From Mycobacterium asiaticum (GTDB taxonomy: Bacteria > Actinomycetota > Actinomycetes > Mycobacteriales > Mycobacteriaceae), in assembly GCF_001673635.1 (NCBI RefSeq), contig NZ_LZMH01000010.1, forward strand, positions 87,638 through 151,637: DNA of 64,000 nucleotides, read 5' to 3'. Below, piece after piece: positions 33,285-40,689 of the stretch (position 1 is its first letter; every line of letters begins with the position of its first letter). The notes below the pieces were generated by a model that had not been told where the DNA came from, did not search any database, and saw only the letters and a program-made list of their open reading frames with translations. The translations under genes were made by a program, and so were the position numbers.

Positions 33285-33689
33285 TTGGCATCGGAAGAAA
33301 ACGGGGCGGTGAAGCAGCCCCGCCTCGCTCAGGGCCGCGAGCATGTCGTTGCCACCGTCGACGAAATTCCGCCGGGAACCCACAAGCTGGTTCCGATCGG
33401 GCGCCACGGCGTCGGTGTCTACAACGTCAACGGCACGTTCTATGCGATCGCGAATTACTGCCCGCACCAAGGTGGCCCGCTGTGCTCGGGCCGGGCCCGT
33501 GGCCTGACCGTCGTCGACGAGAGTGCCGCCGGGGACGCGGTCATGGTCCGAGACCTGGAGTACATCTACTGCCCTTGGCACCAGTGGGGTTTCGAGCTGG
33601 CGACCGGCACCACCGCGGTGAAACCGGAGTGGAGCATCCGGACCTACCCGGTCCGGGTGATCGGCAATGACGTGTTGGTGATGGCGTGA
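33285..33689 (+). CDS. Rieske [2Fe-2S] ferredoxin-like protein
   Basis: A 134-residue single-domain Rieske protein. Cluster ligands are C59-P-H61 in NYCPHQGGPLC and C96-P-W-H99 in YCPWHQWGF; the gap of about 35 residues is longer than usual because of an insertion rich in charged residues (DESAAGDAVMV). It is probably an electron carrier for an oxygenase, or a non-catalytic partner of the amidohydrolase products; no oxygenase alpha subunit is adjacent, the nearest being at 53452-54732. TTG start right after the amidohydrolase stop; a GTG at 33309 is possible. It overlaps the next gene by GTGA. Confidence 0.87.
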   Translation: MASEENGAVKQPRLAQGREHVVATVDEIPPGTHKLVPIGRHGVGVYNVNGTFYAIANYCPHQGGPLCSGRARGLTVVDESAAGDAVMVRDLEYIYCPWHQWGFELATGTTAVKPEWSIRTYPVRVIGNDVLVMA

Positions 33690-34573
33690 CCCGGCAGGAG
33701 AACCGCGTGTCGTCGATGGAGATCAACGGGGGCAATGTCGTATATGAAATCCTGGGTGAGACAGGCGATCTCATCGCCCTGACGCCCGGTGGACGGTTTA
33801 GCAAGGACATCGACGGGTTGCGTCCGCTGGCCGGCGCGCTGGCCGACGGCGGGTATCGCGTGTTGCTATGGGACCGGCCGAATTGCGGTGCCTCCGATGT
33901 CCAGTTCTACGGGCAGAGCGAATCGCACATGCGTGCCGAGACATTGCACAAATTGGTCACCGGGCTGGGCTTCGAGCGATGCATTCTGGCCGGGGGTTCC
34001 GGTGGCGCAAGGGATTCGATGCTGACCACGATGCTCTATCCGGAAATGGTAACCAAGCTGGTGGTCTGGAACATCGTCGGCGGCATCTACGGCACCTTCG
34101 TGCTGGGTTCCTTCTACATCATCCCGAGCATTCTCGCGGTGCGCGGCACCGGGATGGACGGCGTCATCAAGGTTGCGGAATGGCGCGACCGCATCGAGGA
34201 GAACCCGGCCAACAAGCAGCGCTTCCTCGACTTCGACAAGGACGAGTTCCTGAAGGTGATGCTGCGCTGGCTCAACGCGTTCGTGTCCAAGCCGGGCCAG
34301 ACCATCCCGGGCGTCGAAGACGAAATGTTCGACCGCATCAAGGTTCCCACGCTGATCATTCGGGGCGGCGAGAACGACATGGATCACCCCAAACGAACAT
34401 CACTGGAAGTCAGCTGCCTGATCAAGGGATCGAAGCTGATCGATCCGCCGTGGCCAGAGGACGCCTGGGAGCGGGCGTCGGAGGATCGCGCCGCGGGCCG
34501 GGTGACGCACTTCAACATGTTCGACACCTGGGTACAGGCGGCGCCCGCGATTCTGGAATTCCTGGATTCGTGA
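33686..34573 (+). CDS. Alpha/beta hydrolase
   Basis: A 295-residue alpha/beta-fold hydrolase. LWDRPNCGASD precedes the nucleophile elbow GGSGGA (Ser in G-G-S-G-G) near residue 109, and a late IIRGGENDMDHP gives the acid region (Asp). The expected histidine is probably H275 in VTHFNMF. Such proteins cleave esters, lactones or carbon-carbon bonds of meta-cleavage products. GTG start in an overlap with the Rieske gene. It ends 17 bp before the stop of the opposite-strand gene at 34591. Confidence 0.82.
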   Translation: MTRQENRVSSMEINGGNVVYEILGETGDLIALTPGGRFSKDIDGLRPLAGALADGGYRVLLWDRPNCGASDVQFYGQSESHMRAETLHKLVTGLGFERCILAGGSGGARDSMLTTMLYPEMVTKLVVWNIVGGIYGTFVLGSFYIIPSILAVRGTGMDGVIKVAEWRDRIEENPANKQRFLDFDKDEFLKVMLRWLNAFVSKPGQTIPGVEDEMFDRIKVPTLIIRGGENDMDHPKRTSLEVSCLIKGSKLIDPPWPEDAWERASEDRAAGRVTHFNMFDTWVQAAPAILEFLDS

Positions 34574-34590
34574 TGGGTCTCGTAATGCGT

Positions 34591-35064
34591 TCAGACCGTG
34601 CGGATGTGGACCTCGCAGTTGAGCGAGGCCTCGAGGGCGGTGTGGACCCGGCTTTCCGGCACCCGCTCGAGGTCGGCCTCGCGCAGGGTGACGTGGACGA
34701 CGTCGTATCCGTCGTCGCCGGGCTCCCGAACGATCTCGCCGGTGACTCCGAATGCGGCCAGCACACCATGGGCGTCGTCGTCGGTCCCCCGGCTCACGAA
34801 CGTCACCACCCCGGCCGCCGGGCTGGTACCGAAGGCCTTGCCGCACAGCCCGATCGCCGTCGTTTTGGCCGATTCGACGTCGCTGCCCGCGATGAGCACC
34901 TCGACGACGCGGCCACCGGGTGGTCGGCTCGCGAGATCGATGTCCACCACTTCGGCGTCCGCAGCGCCGGCCAGGCCGAGGAGCGCTGCCATGCCCTCGC
35001 GTAATTGTGCGGCGGTGAGCAAACCGTCCGGGTCGACATCAATCCGCACCACCGCCGTCCGCAT
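34591..35064 (-). CDS. Hypothetical protein on opposite strand between catabolic genes
   Basis: A 157-residue soluble protein, ATG start, beginning TAVVRIDVDPDGLLTAAQLREGM and with alternating beta/alpha elements (VVDIDLASRPPGGRVVEVLIAG). I do not recognise a family, although the pattern suggests a small ferredoxin-like or ACT-like fold. It is transcribed against its neighbours: it is convergent with the hydrolase gene and divergent from the NuoF-like gene, whose start is 33 bp away. Codon usage is like that of its neighbours. It therefore splits the amidohydrolase operon from the NuoF-ferredoxin-SDR operon and could share a promoter region with the latter. Confidence 0.65.
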   Translation of the reverse strand: MRTAVVRIDVDPDGLLTAAQLREGMAALLGLAGAADAEVVDIDLASRPPGGRVVEVLIAGSDVESAKTTAIGLCGKAFGTSPAAGVVTFVSRGTDDDAHGVLAAFGVTGEIVREPGDDGYDVVHVTLREADLERVPESRVHTALEASLNCEVHIRTV

Positions 35065-35097
35065 GCCGCAAAGCCTAACCGCATGGCGGGATGAACC

Positions 35098-36381
35098 GTG
35101 AAGACGGACGCCGCAATCCGTACCGCAGTCTGGCCGTCTTTGGAACCCCGACTGCTGACGGAGGCCGTCGAGCGCGAGGACGCTGCACTCTATCGCGAGC
35201 GCGGCGGGTACCTGCCGCTGGTGGATGCCGATCAACTGCTTGGCGAGGTCGACGCCAGCGGACTGGTCGGTCGCGGCGGCGCCGGCTTTCCGCTCGGCGT
35301 GAAGCTGCGCACCGTGCGCGACAACGGACGCGCCGCCGGTGGCGCGGTGGTCATCGCGAACGGCGAAGAGGGGGAACCGGCTTCGGTCAAGGACCGCTGG
35401 CTGCTGCGGCACCGGCCGCATCTGATTCTGGACGGTTTGCGGCTGGCCGCGACAATCGTGTCCGCCCGGCGCGTGTATGTCTATGTCTCGGATGCGGATT
35501 CGGCACGGAGCATCGAAGCCGCACTGGCCGAGGCCGTTCAGGAGGATCTCGATGTCGAGGTGTGGACGGTCGAGCCGGGATACGTGGCGGGCGAGGAGAC
35601 CGCGGCGGTCCAGGCGATCAACGGCGGGCCGGCCAAACCCACTGACAAGCCGCCACGGCCGTTCGAAGTCGGCGTCCGGGAATTGCCGACGCTGATCAGC
35701 AACGTCGAGACCCTGGCGAACCTGCCGTACCTGCAGCGCAACGGCGCCAAGGCGTTTCGCACCTCGGGCACGGTGCTGTCGCCGGGCACCTTTTTGGCCA
35801 CGATCACCGGAGCCGGCCGGCCACCGGCACTCTACGAATTGCCACACGGTCTGCCGTTCACCGAACTGCTTGCATTGCACGGGGTTTCCTCGGAGCAGCT
35901 GCGTGGTGTCCTGATGGGCGGCTACTTCGCCGGCCTGCTCAACCGCGGCGTGCTGGACACCCGGCTGGATCACGAGACAATGCGCGGCATCGGCAGCGGG
36001 TTGGGTTGCGGCGCAATTTCATTGATCACCGACGACTGTCCGGTCGCGGTGGCGGCCTCCGTACTGGCCTACTTTGACCGCGAGAACGCCGGGCAGTGCG
36101 GGTCCTGCTTCAACGGCACCGCGGCGATGGCGGCCGCCGCGGGGGCGCTGCGGGACTCCGCGGCCACGACGGAGGACGTCGATCGGTTGCGCCGCTGGTC
36201 GGTGGTGCTCCGCGGTCGCGGTGCCTGCGGGACATTGGATGCCGCCACCAACGTCGCGGCGTCGCTGCTCGACCAGTTCCCCGCGGAAGTGACGCGCCAT
36301 CTCGAGGGAACGTGCCCGGATTGCGAACACGGCGCATACCGCGCCGAGCGTCCCTACGAAGTACCGGTACCGGTGAGGTGA
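35098..36381 (+). CDS. NuoF-like NADH:acceptor oxidoreductase with incomplete Fe-S motif
   Basis: A 427-residue protein related to the 51-kDa NADH-binding subunit of complex I. NADH/FMN motifs are clear: GRGGAGFP at residues 58-65, ANGEEGEPASVKDR at 88-100, GYVAGEETA and an SLBB-like middle domain. The cluster region, QCGSCFNG at 333-340 and C377, lacks the third cysteine of the canonical CGxCxxC motif (Gly340 instead), although two extra cysteines (C406, C409) follow. It has no NuoE or NuoG partners here. With the ferredoxin gene 2 bp downstream it probably passes electrons from NADH to ferredoxin and so to P450s. GTG start. Confidence 0.85.
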   Translation: MKTDAAIRTAVWPSLEPRLLTEAVEREDAALYRERGGYLPLVDADQLLGEVDASGLVGRGGAGFPLGVKLRTVRDNGRAAGGAVVIANGEEGEPASVKDRWLLRHRPHLILDGLRLAATIVSARRVYVYVSDADSARSIEAALAEAVQEDLDVEVWTVEPGYVAGEETAAVQAINGGPAKPTDKPPRPFEVGVRELPTLISNVETLANLPYLQRNGAKAFRTSGTVLSPGTFLATITGAGRPPALYELPHGLPFTELLALHGVSSEQLRGVLMGGYFAGLLNRGVLDTRLDHETMRGIGSGLGCGAISLITDDCPVAVAASVLAYFDRENAGQCGSCFNGTAAMAAAAGALRDSAATTEDVDRLRRWSVVLRGRGACGTLDAATNVAASLLDQFPAEVTRHLEGTCPDCEHGAYRAERPYEVPVPVR

Positions 36382-36383
36382 CC

Positions 36384-36680
36384 ATGAGGATCCGTCTCGA
36401 CCGCACCATCTGCGACGGCTTCGGGCTGTGCGCCAAGCATGCACCCGCGTACTTCTCGCTCGACGACTGGGGCTATGCGTCCCTGGTCGGCGACGGCAAC
36501 GTGGCGGAGCTGGACCACGATCCGGTGATGCGGGCGCTGCTGGACTGCCCGGTGCATGCGATCACCGAAGTCGGTGATCGCAAGCCGAGCATCCCGCACC
36601 CGGAGCTGCACGACGACGAGGACCCCGCCGAGCATCTCAAGACGGAGTCCAACGAAGCGCAGTGGGGCTTTACGCGTTGA
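36384..36680 (+). CDS. Small [3Fe-4S]-type ferredoxin, Phe variant
   Basis: A 98-residue ferredoxin, longer than usual because of a 30-residue acidic tail (HPELHDDEDPAEHLK). The cluster motif is C-DGF-GL-C at about residues 10-16 and CPVHAI near 56, with Phe at the variable position where His or Cys is common in mycobacterial P450 ferredoxins; such changes alter redox potential. ATG start 2 bp after the NuoF-like gene, which is its likely reductase. The SDR gene that follows overlaps its end by 19 bp if the GTG at 36662 is used. Confidence 0.85.
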   Translation: MRIRLDRTICDGFGLCAKHAPAYFSLDDWGYASLVGDGNVAELDHDPVMRALLDCPVHAITEVGDRKPSIPHPELHDDEDPAEHLKTESNEAQWGFTR

Positions 36681-37462
36681 GCGGGCGGTGCGCCGGTCTG
36701 ACCGCGCTGGTGACCGGAAGCAGCCGGGGCCTGGGCAAGGCGATCGCGCAGCGGTTGGCCAGCGAGGGCGCCATCGTGGCGCTCACCGCGCGGACGCTGG
36801 AGCCCGACCCGAAATATCAAGGCTCGCTGCAGGAAACACTCGACGAGATCCGCAACGGCGGGGGTTCGGCCATCGCGATCCAGGCCGACCTGTCGAAAAC
36901 CGAAGACCGGGAACGGCTTTTCGCCGAAGTCGTCGACGGTGTCGGTGCGCCGGACATCCTGGTGAACAACGCCGCGGTGACCTTTCTGCGGCCACTGGAC
37001 GGGTTCCCGGAGCGGCGGGCGCGCCTGATGATCGAGATGCATGTGCTGGCGCCTTTGCACCTCACTCAGCTGGCGATCCCCGCGATGCGGGAACGCGGCC
37101 GTGGCTGGGTGCTGAACGTGACCTCCGTGGGCGGCGACCTGCCCAGCGGTCCGCCGTTCGACGAATTCGACCGCAGCGCGGGGTTCGGCATCTACGGCAC
37201 CGTCAAGGCCGCACTGAACCGGCTCACCAAAGGCCTTGCCGCAGAACTGTACGACGATGGCATCGCTGTCAACGCGGCGGCGCCGTCCAATCCCGTCGCG
37301 ACCCCGGGCGCGGGCACCCTGGATCTGGCCAAGACGGACACCGAGGACATCGAACTGATCACTCAGACGGCACTCGAATTGTGCACCGGTGACCCGAAGT
37401 CGCTTACCGGCCGCATTGCCCACACCCAACCGTTCCTCCGTGAAATCGGGTGGCTGAGCTGA
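36662..37462 (+). CDS. Short-chain dehydrogenase/reductase
   Basis: A 266-residue SDR. TGSSRGLG cofactor motif at about residues 18-25, NNAA near 98, then NVTSVGG and a long insertion before GIYGTVKAAL, which carries the Tyr-x3-Lys pair (Y-G-T-V-K). The insertion of about 15 residues after the catalytic Ser (LPSGPPFDEFDRSAG) is typical of a subgroup of actinobacterial SDRs. The start may be GTG at 36662 or TTG at 36677, the latter overlapping the ferredoxin stop (TTGA). The enzyme probably interconverts a hydroxyl and keto group on the degraded substrate. Confidence 0.85.
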   Translation: MGLYALSGRCAGLTALVTGSSRGLGKAIAQRLASEGAIVALTARTLEPDPKYQGSLQETLDEIRNGGGSAIAIQADLSKTEDRERLFAEVVDGVGAPDILVNNAAVTFLRPLDGFPERRARLMIEMHVLAPLHLTQLAIPAMRERGRGWVLNVTSVGGDLPSGPPFDEFDRSAGFGIYGTVKAALNRLTKGLAAELYDDGIAVNAAAPSNPVATPGAGTLDLAKTDTEDIELITQTALELCTGDPKSLTGRIAHTQPFLREIGWLS

Positions 37463-38418
37463 CCGACGCCCTCGATCGGCTGCGCCGCCGGCTCGCCCAG
37501 ATCGAGGGGTTGCGTCCGCTCACCGGCGGAGCATCCAGCCTGACCTACGCCGGGCAGCTGGACGGTCGGCAGGTCGTGGTCAAGGTGGCCCCCGCCGGCA
37601 TCGCACCGACGGGACACCGCGACGTGTTGCGCCAGAGCCGCCTGATCAGATCGCTGGGCGGCACCGCGGTGCCGGTGCCCGAGGTGCTGTGGGAGGACCC
37701 GGGCGAGCCGCCGCAAGATCCGCCTTTGTTCGTGATGTCCATGCTGCCGGGCAGCTCGCTCGAGCCGTTGTTCGATCTGGACGGCACGGAACTCAAGGAA
37801 TCCGATGTGTCCGAACGTTTTCGGAGTGCGGCGATCACTCTGGCGCAGCTGCACTCCGTACACCCCACCGCCGTCGGTTTGGGCGCTGAGCCGGTGTTCA
37901 CCGCGACAGCCGAGGTCGAACGGTGGTGCCGGACACTGGAAACGGTCGACCCCGCGCTGGCCCCGAGGTGGCGTGAGGTCGGCGCCGCGTTGCTCGATCG
38001 GGTGCCGGCGCCGCTCGGTCCCGCCGTCGTGCACGGTGACTTTCGGCTGGGCAACCTGCTCGCCGTCGCGAGCCGCGTCACCGGCGTGATCGACTGGGAG
38101 ATCTGGTCGGTTGGCGATCCCCGGATGGACATCGGCTGGTTCCTGATCAACAGCGACCCGCAGACATATCAGCGGCCGACTCCCTACGTCGGCGGCACCC
38201 CCTCACTCGACGAACTGACCGCGGTCTACCAAGCGGCCGTCGGTTTCCCGGTGCCCGATCTGGGTTGGTTCCAGGCGCTGGCCTGTTTCAAATCTGTGGC
38301 AACCTGGTCGCTGATCGTCAAGCACAACCGTCGACGGCCACACCCCGACGCCGAGTTGGAGGCCATGTCAAAAGCCCTGCCGCACTTGCTTTCACGTGCC
38401 GGCCAGTTGCTGGGTTAG
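37450..38418 (+). CDS. Aminoglycoside phosphotransferase-family protein
   Basis: A 322-residue APH-fold protein. ATP-site VVVKVAPAG with Lys, FVMSMLPGSSLEPLF, catalytic loop VVHGDFRLGNLLA and the metal motif VIDWEIWSVGDP. It resembles the ACAD10-like N-terminal phosphotransferases that occur beside acyl-CoA dehydrogenases and phosphorylate hydroxyacyl-CoAs in the route for 4-hydroxy acids. Here an acyl-CoA dehydrogenase gene is convergent, with overlapping stops, which supports such a role but does not prove it. GTG start overlaps the SDR gene by 13 bp. Confidence 0.82.
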   Translation: MAELTDALDRLRRRLAQIEGLRPLTGGASSLTYAGQLDGRQVVVKVAPAGIAPTGHRDVLRQSRLIRSLGGTAVPVPEVLWEDPGEPPQDPPLFVMSMLPGSSLEPLFDLDGTELKESDVSERFRSAAITLAQLHSVHPTAVGLGAEPVFTATAEVERWCRTLETVDPALAPRWREVGAALLDRVPAPLGPAVVHGDFRLGNLLAVASRVTGVIDWEIWSVGDPRMDIGWFLINSDPQTYQRPTPYVGGTPSLDELTAVYQAAVGFPVPDLGWFQALACFKSVATWSLIVKHNRRRPHPDAELEAMSKALPHLLSRAGQLLG

Positions 38419-39710
38419 CCGCGCGGTATGCCGGTGAGTTGCTTGGCGAATTTCTGCTCGGCGGCCTCGCGCAGACGCAGCAGGTGCTCGGAGGGGAACA
38501 GGTCGGGCGCCGGCTTGTATTCCTTGAGGAGCAGGCGCGCCAGCACGGTCTTGTGCACCTCGGTGGGCCCGTCGGCCAATCCCAGCACGAATGATTCGAC
38601 CAGGTGCTGCACGAATGGCATCTCGTGCGTGGTGCCCAGCGAGCCGTGTATCTGCAGCGCGCGCGCCGACACGTCGTGCAGCACCTTCTGCATCATCGCC
38701 TTCACCGCGGAGATGTCGGCGCGTACCGCCTTGTAGTCGTTGTGCTGGTCGATCTTCCATGCGGTCTGCAGGGTCAGCAGGCGGAAGGCCTCGATCTCCA
38801 TCCACGAGTCCGCGACCATCTCCTGGACGAGTTGCTTGTCGCCGAGCAGCTGGCCCTGGGTATGGCGGGACACCGCCCGTTCGCAGAGCATGTCGAAGAT
38901 CCGGCGCACCAGGCCGACGGTGCGCATGGCGTGGTGGATGCGGCCGCCGCCCAGCCGGGTCTGTGCGACCACGAAGGCGCCGCCGCGCGGGCCGAGCATG
39001 TGATCGGCCGGGACCCGGACGTTTTCGTACCGCACGTAGCCCTCGCGGCCGCCGCCCATTGGCTGATAGCCGAGTCCCACATTGCGCAGCACGTTGATAC
39101 CCGGTGTTTCGCCCGGCACCACGAACATCGAATGCCGTTCGTACGGAGGGGCTTCCGGGTCGGTTACGGCCATCACGATCAGGAAGGATGCCATCGAGGC
39201 AAAGGAGGAGAACCACTTCTCCCCGTTGATCACCCAGTGATCCCCGTCCTGCACCGCCGATGTGGTGAACACCTTGGGGTCGGCGCCGCCTTGGGGCTCG
39301 GTCATCGAAAAGCAGGACACAATCCGGTTGTCCAGCAACGGCTCCAGGTAACGCTGCTTGAGCTCGGGGGTGCCGTAGTGGGCCAGGATTTCACTGTTGC
39401 CCGAATCCGGCGCCTGCGAACCGAACACAATCGGCGCGCATTCCGACCGGCCGAGGATCTCGTTGAGCAGGGCCAACTTCAGCTGCCCGTAGCCGGGGCC
39501 ACCCAAGTGGGGTCCGAGGTGGGTGGCCCACAGGCCCCGCTCCTTGACGATCTTCTGCAGGGGCGGGATCAGGGCCTGACGCACCGGGTCGTTGAGGTCG
39601 TGGGATTCCTTGACGAGCAGGTCGACGGGTTCGCACTCCGAGCGCACGAAGTCGTCGACCCAGGCGAGTTGAGCCGCCCATTCGGGGTCAGTCGAAAAGT
39701 CCCACGCCAC
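38415..39710 (-). CDS. Acyl-CoA dehydrogenase (ACAD10/11-like)
   Basis: A 431-residue acyl-CoA dehydrogenase. Motifs: SCFSMTEPQGGADPKVF (FAD/substrate loop), DHWVINGEKWFSSFASMASFLIV, and ARALQIHGSLGTTHEMPF in the C-terminal helices. The extended C-terminus and FSSFAS segment are like the ACAD10/ACAD11 group, which pairs with an APH-type kinase; the neighbouring gene 37450-38418 encodes one. GTG start with GAGAGGA upstream; the frame is open further but without family residues. It is convergent with the kinase gene, so the two share no promoter. Probably dehydrogenates a long-chain or branched acyl-CoA. Confidence 0.9.
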   Translation of the reverse strand: MAWDFSTDPEWAAQLAWVDDFVRSECEPVDLLVKESHDLNDPVRQALIPPLQKIVKERGLWATHLGPHLGGPGYGQLKLALLNEILGRSECAPIVFGSQAPDSGNSEILAHYGTPELKQRYLEPLLDNRIVSCFSMTEPQGGADPKVFTTSAVQDGDHWVINGEKWFSSFASMASFLIVMAVTDPEAPPYERHSMFVVPGETPGINVLRNVGLGYQPMGGGREGYVRYENVRVPADHMLGPRGGAFVVAQTRLGGGRIHHAMRTVGLVRRIFDMLCERAVSRHTQGQLLGDKQLVQEMVADSWMEIEAFRLLTLQTAWKIDQHNDYKAVRADISAVKAMMQKVLHDVSARALQIHGSLGTTHEMPFVQHLVESFVLGLADGPTEVHKTVLARLLLKEYKPAPDLFPSEHLLRLREAAEQKFAKQLTGIPRG

Positions 39711-39739
39711 TGGTGAATCCTCTCTTGACTCTGCGCACA

Positions 39740-39767
39740 GGGCGCGATTTCGGCAATATTCGCGCCC
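39740..39767. promoter_or_regulatory. Inverted repeat GGGCGCGA-N12-TCGCGCCC
   Basis: Perfect 8-bp arms in the 84-bp gap between the enoyl-CoA hydratase stop and the acyl-CoA dehydrogenase start, both on the minus strand. It could be a weak terminator for the first or an operator for the second. Confidence 0.45.
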
Positions 39768-39794
39768 TGAGCGCAGGCTCAACTCGGAGCGGGT

Positions 39795-40580
39795 TCACTG
39801 CGACCACTTGCGGCGCAGCGCGGCGGCCTCGTCGGTGGCATGGGTGAGCACTTGATTGCGATTCTCCAGTTCGATCGCCGGACCGAACCCGGCGGCGTCC
39901 GTATTGACCTGCAGCGTCCGCTTCGTCATGCGCACCCCCAGCGGCGCGAGATCGGCGATGCGGCCGGCCAGCTCCACCGCATGGTCGAAAAGCCGTTCAG
40001 GCTCCACCGTTTGGCTGACCAACCCTCTGCGGTCGGCTTCCTCGGCGGACACGGTGCGCCCGGTGAGCATCCAGTCCGCGGCGACGCTGGTGCCGACGAT
40101 TCGCGGCAAGTGGTAGCTCATGCCCATTTCGGCGCCCGACAGACCCAGCAGGATCGCCGCGTTGCCGAAAGTGGCAGCGGTGGAGCAGATTCTGATGTCG
40201 GCCGCCAGGCACAAGGCCAGACCGGCGCCCACGCACGGGCCGTTGACCGCCGCGATGACCGGCTGAGGCAGGTTGCGGATCGCCTCCGGTATCGCGGCCA
40301 TCGCCTCTTGGAAGCGGAGCCGGTCGATGGCAGGGGCGGTGGCCGCCGGCACGTCGGCTCCGAAGTTGCGTACGTCGAGGCCCGAACAGAAGCCGCGCCC
40401 CGCGCCGGTGAGCACGATGGCGCGCACCGAGCCGCCGGAGTCGGCATCGGCCAACGCGGCGAAGGCGTGCATGAACTCCGCCAGCATCGCGTCGTTGATC
40501 GCGTTGAGCCGTTCGGGACGGTTGAGCCGGATCACCACGACACCGGGGCGCGGTGTCTCCTGAACCAACGTTTCCGTCAC
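39795..40580 (-). CDS. Enoyl-CoA hydratase/isomerase (crotonase family)
   Basis: A 261-residue crotonase. LNRPERLNAIN, the oxyanion-hole stretch GRGFCSGLDVRNF, VIAAVNGPCVGAGLALCLAADIR, and the active-site region LGLSGAEMGMSYHLPRIVG. A glutamate is kept at AEMGM; the partner position is less clear, so hydratase versus isomerase activity is open. GTG start. It is divergent from the DUF35-aldolase fusion gene with a GAGAAT-type palindrome between them. The hydration step would follow FadE action in the proposed side-chain shortening. Confidence 0.9.
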   Translation of the reverse strand: MTETLVQETPRPGVVVIRLNRPERLNAINDAMLAEFMHAFAALADADSGGSVRAIVLTGAGRGFCSGLDVRNFGADVPAATAPAIDRLRFQEAMAAIPEAIRNLPQPVIAAVNGPCVGAGLALCLAADIRICSTAATFGNAAILLGLSGAEMGMSYHLPRIVGTSVAADWMLTGRTVSAEEADRRGLVSQTVEPERLFDHAVELAGRIADLAPLGVRMTKRTLQVNTDAAGFGPAIELENRNQVLTHATDEAAALRRKWSQ

Positions 40581-40623
40581 ATCAACCCGCTCGCCGGTGT
40601 TCGCTTCGTCCCTGTCCGCAGAT

Positions 40624-40638
40624 GATAACGTAATTCTC
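40624..40638. promoter_or_regulatory. GAGAAT-N3-ATTCTC-type palindrome (GATAACGTAATTCTC)
   Basis: It matches 10 of 12 arm positions, in the 109-bp divergent region between the crotonase gene and the DUF35-aldolase operon. A weaker copy of the shared motif. Confidence 0.5.
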
Positions 40639-40689
40639 GGATTCGCATAACGGGCCTACCAAACGGGCCCGGCCACCCCCGGAGGTGAC

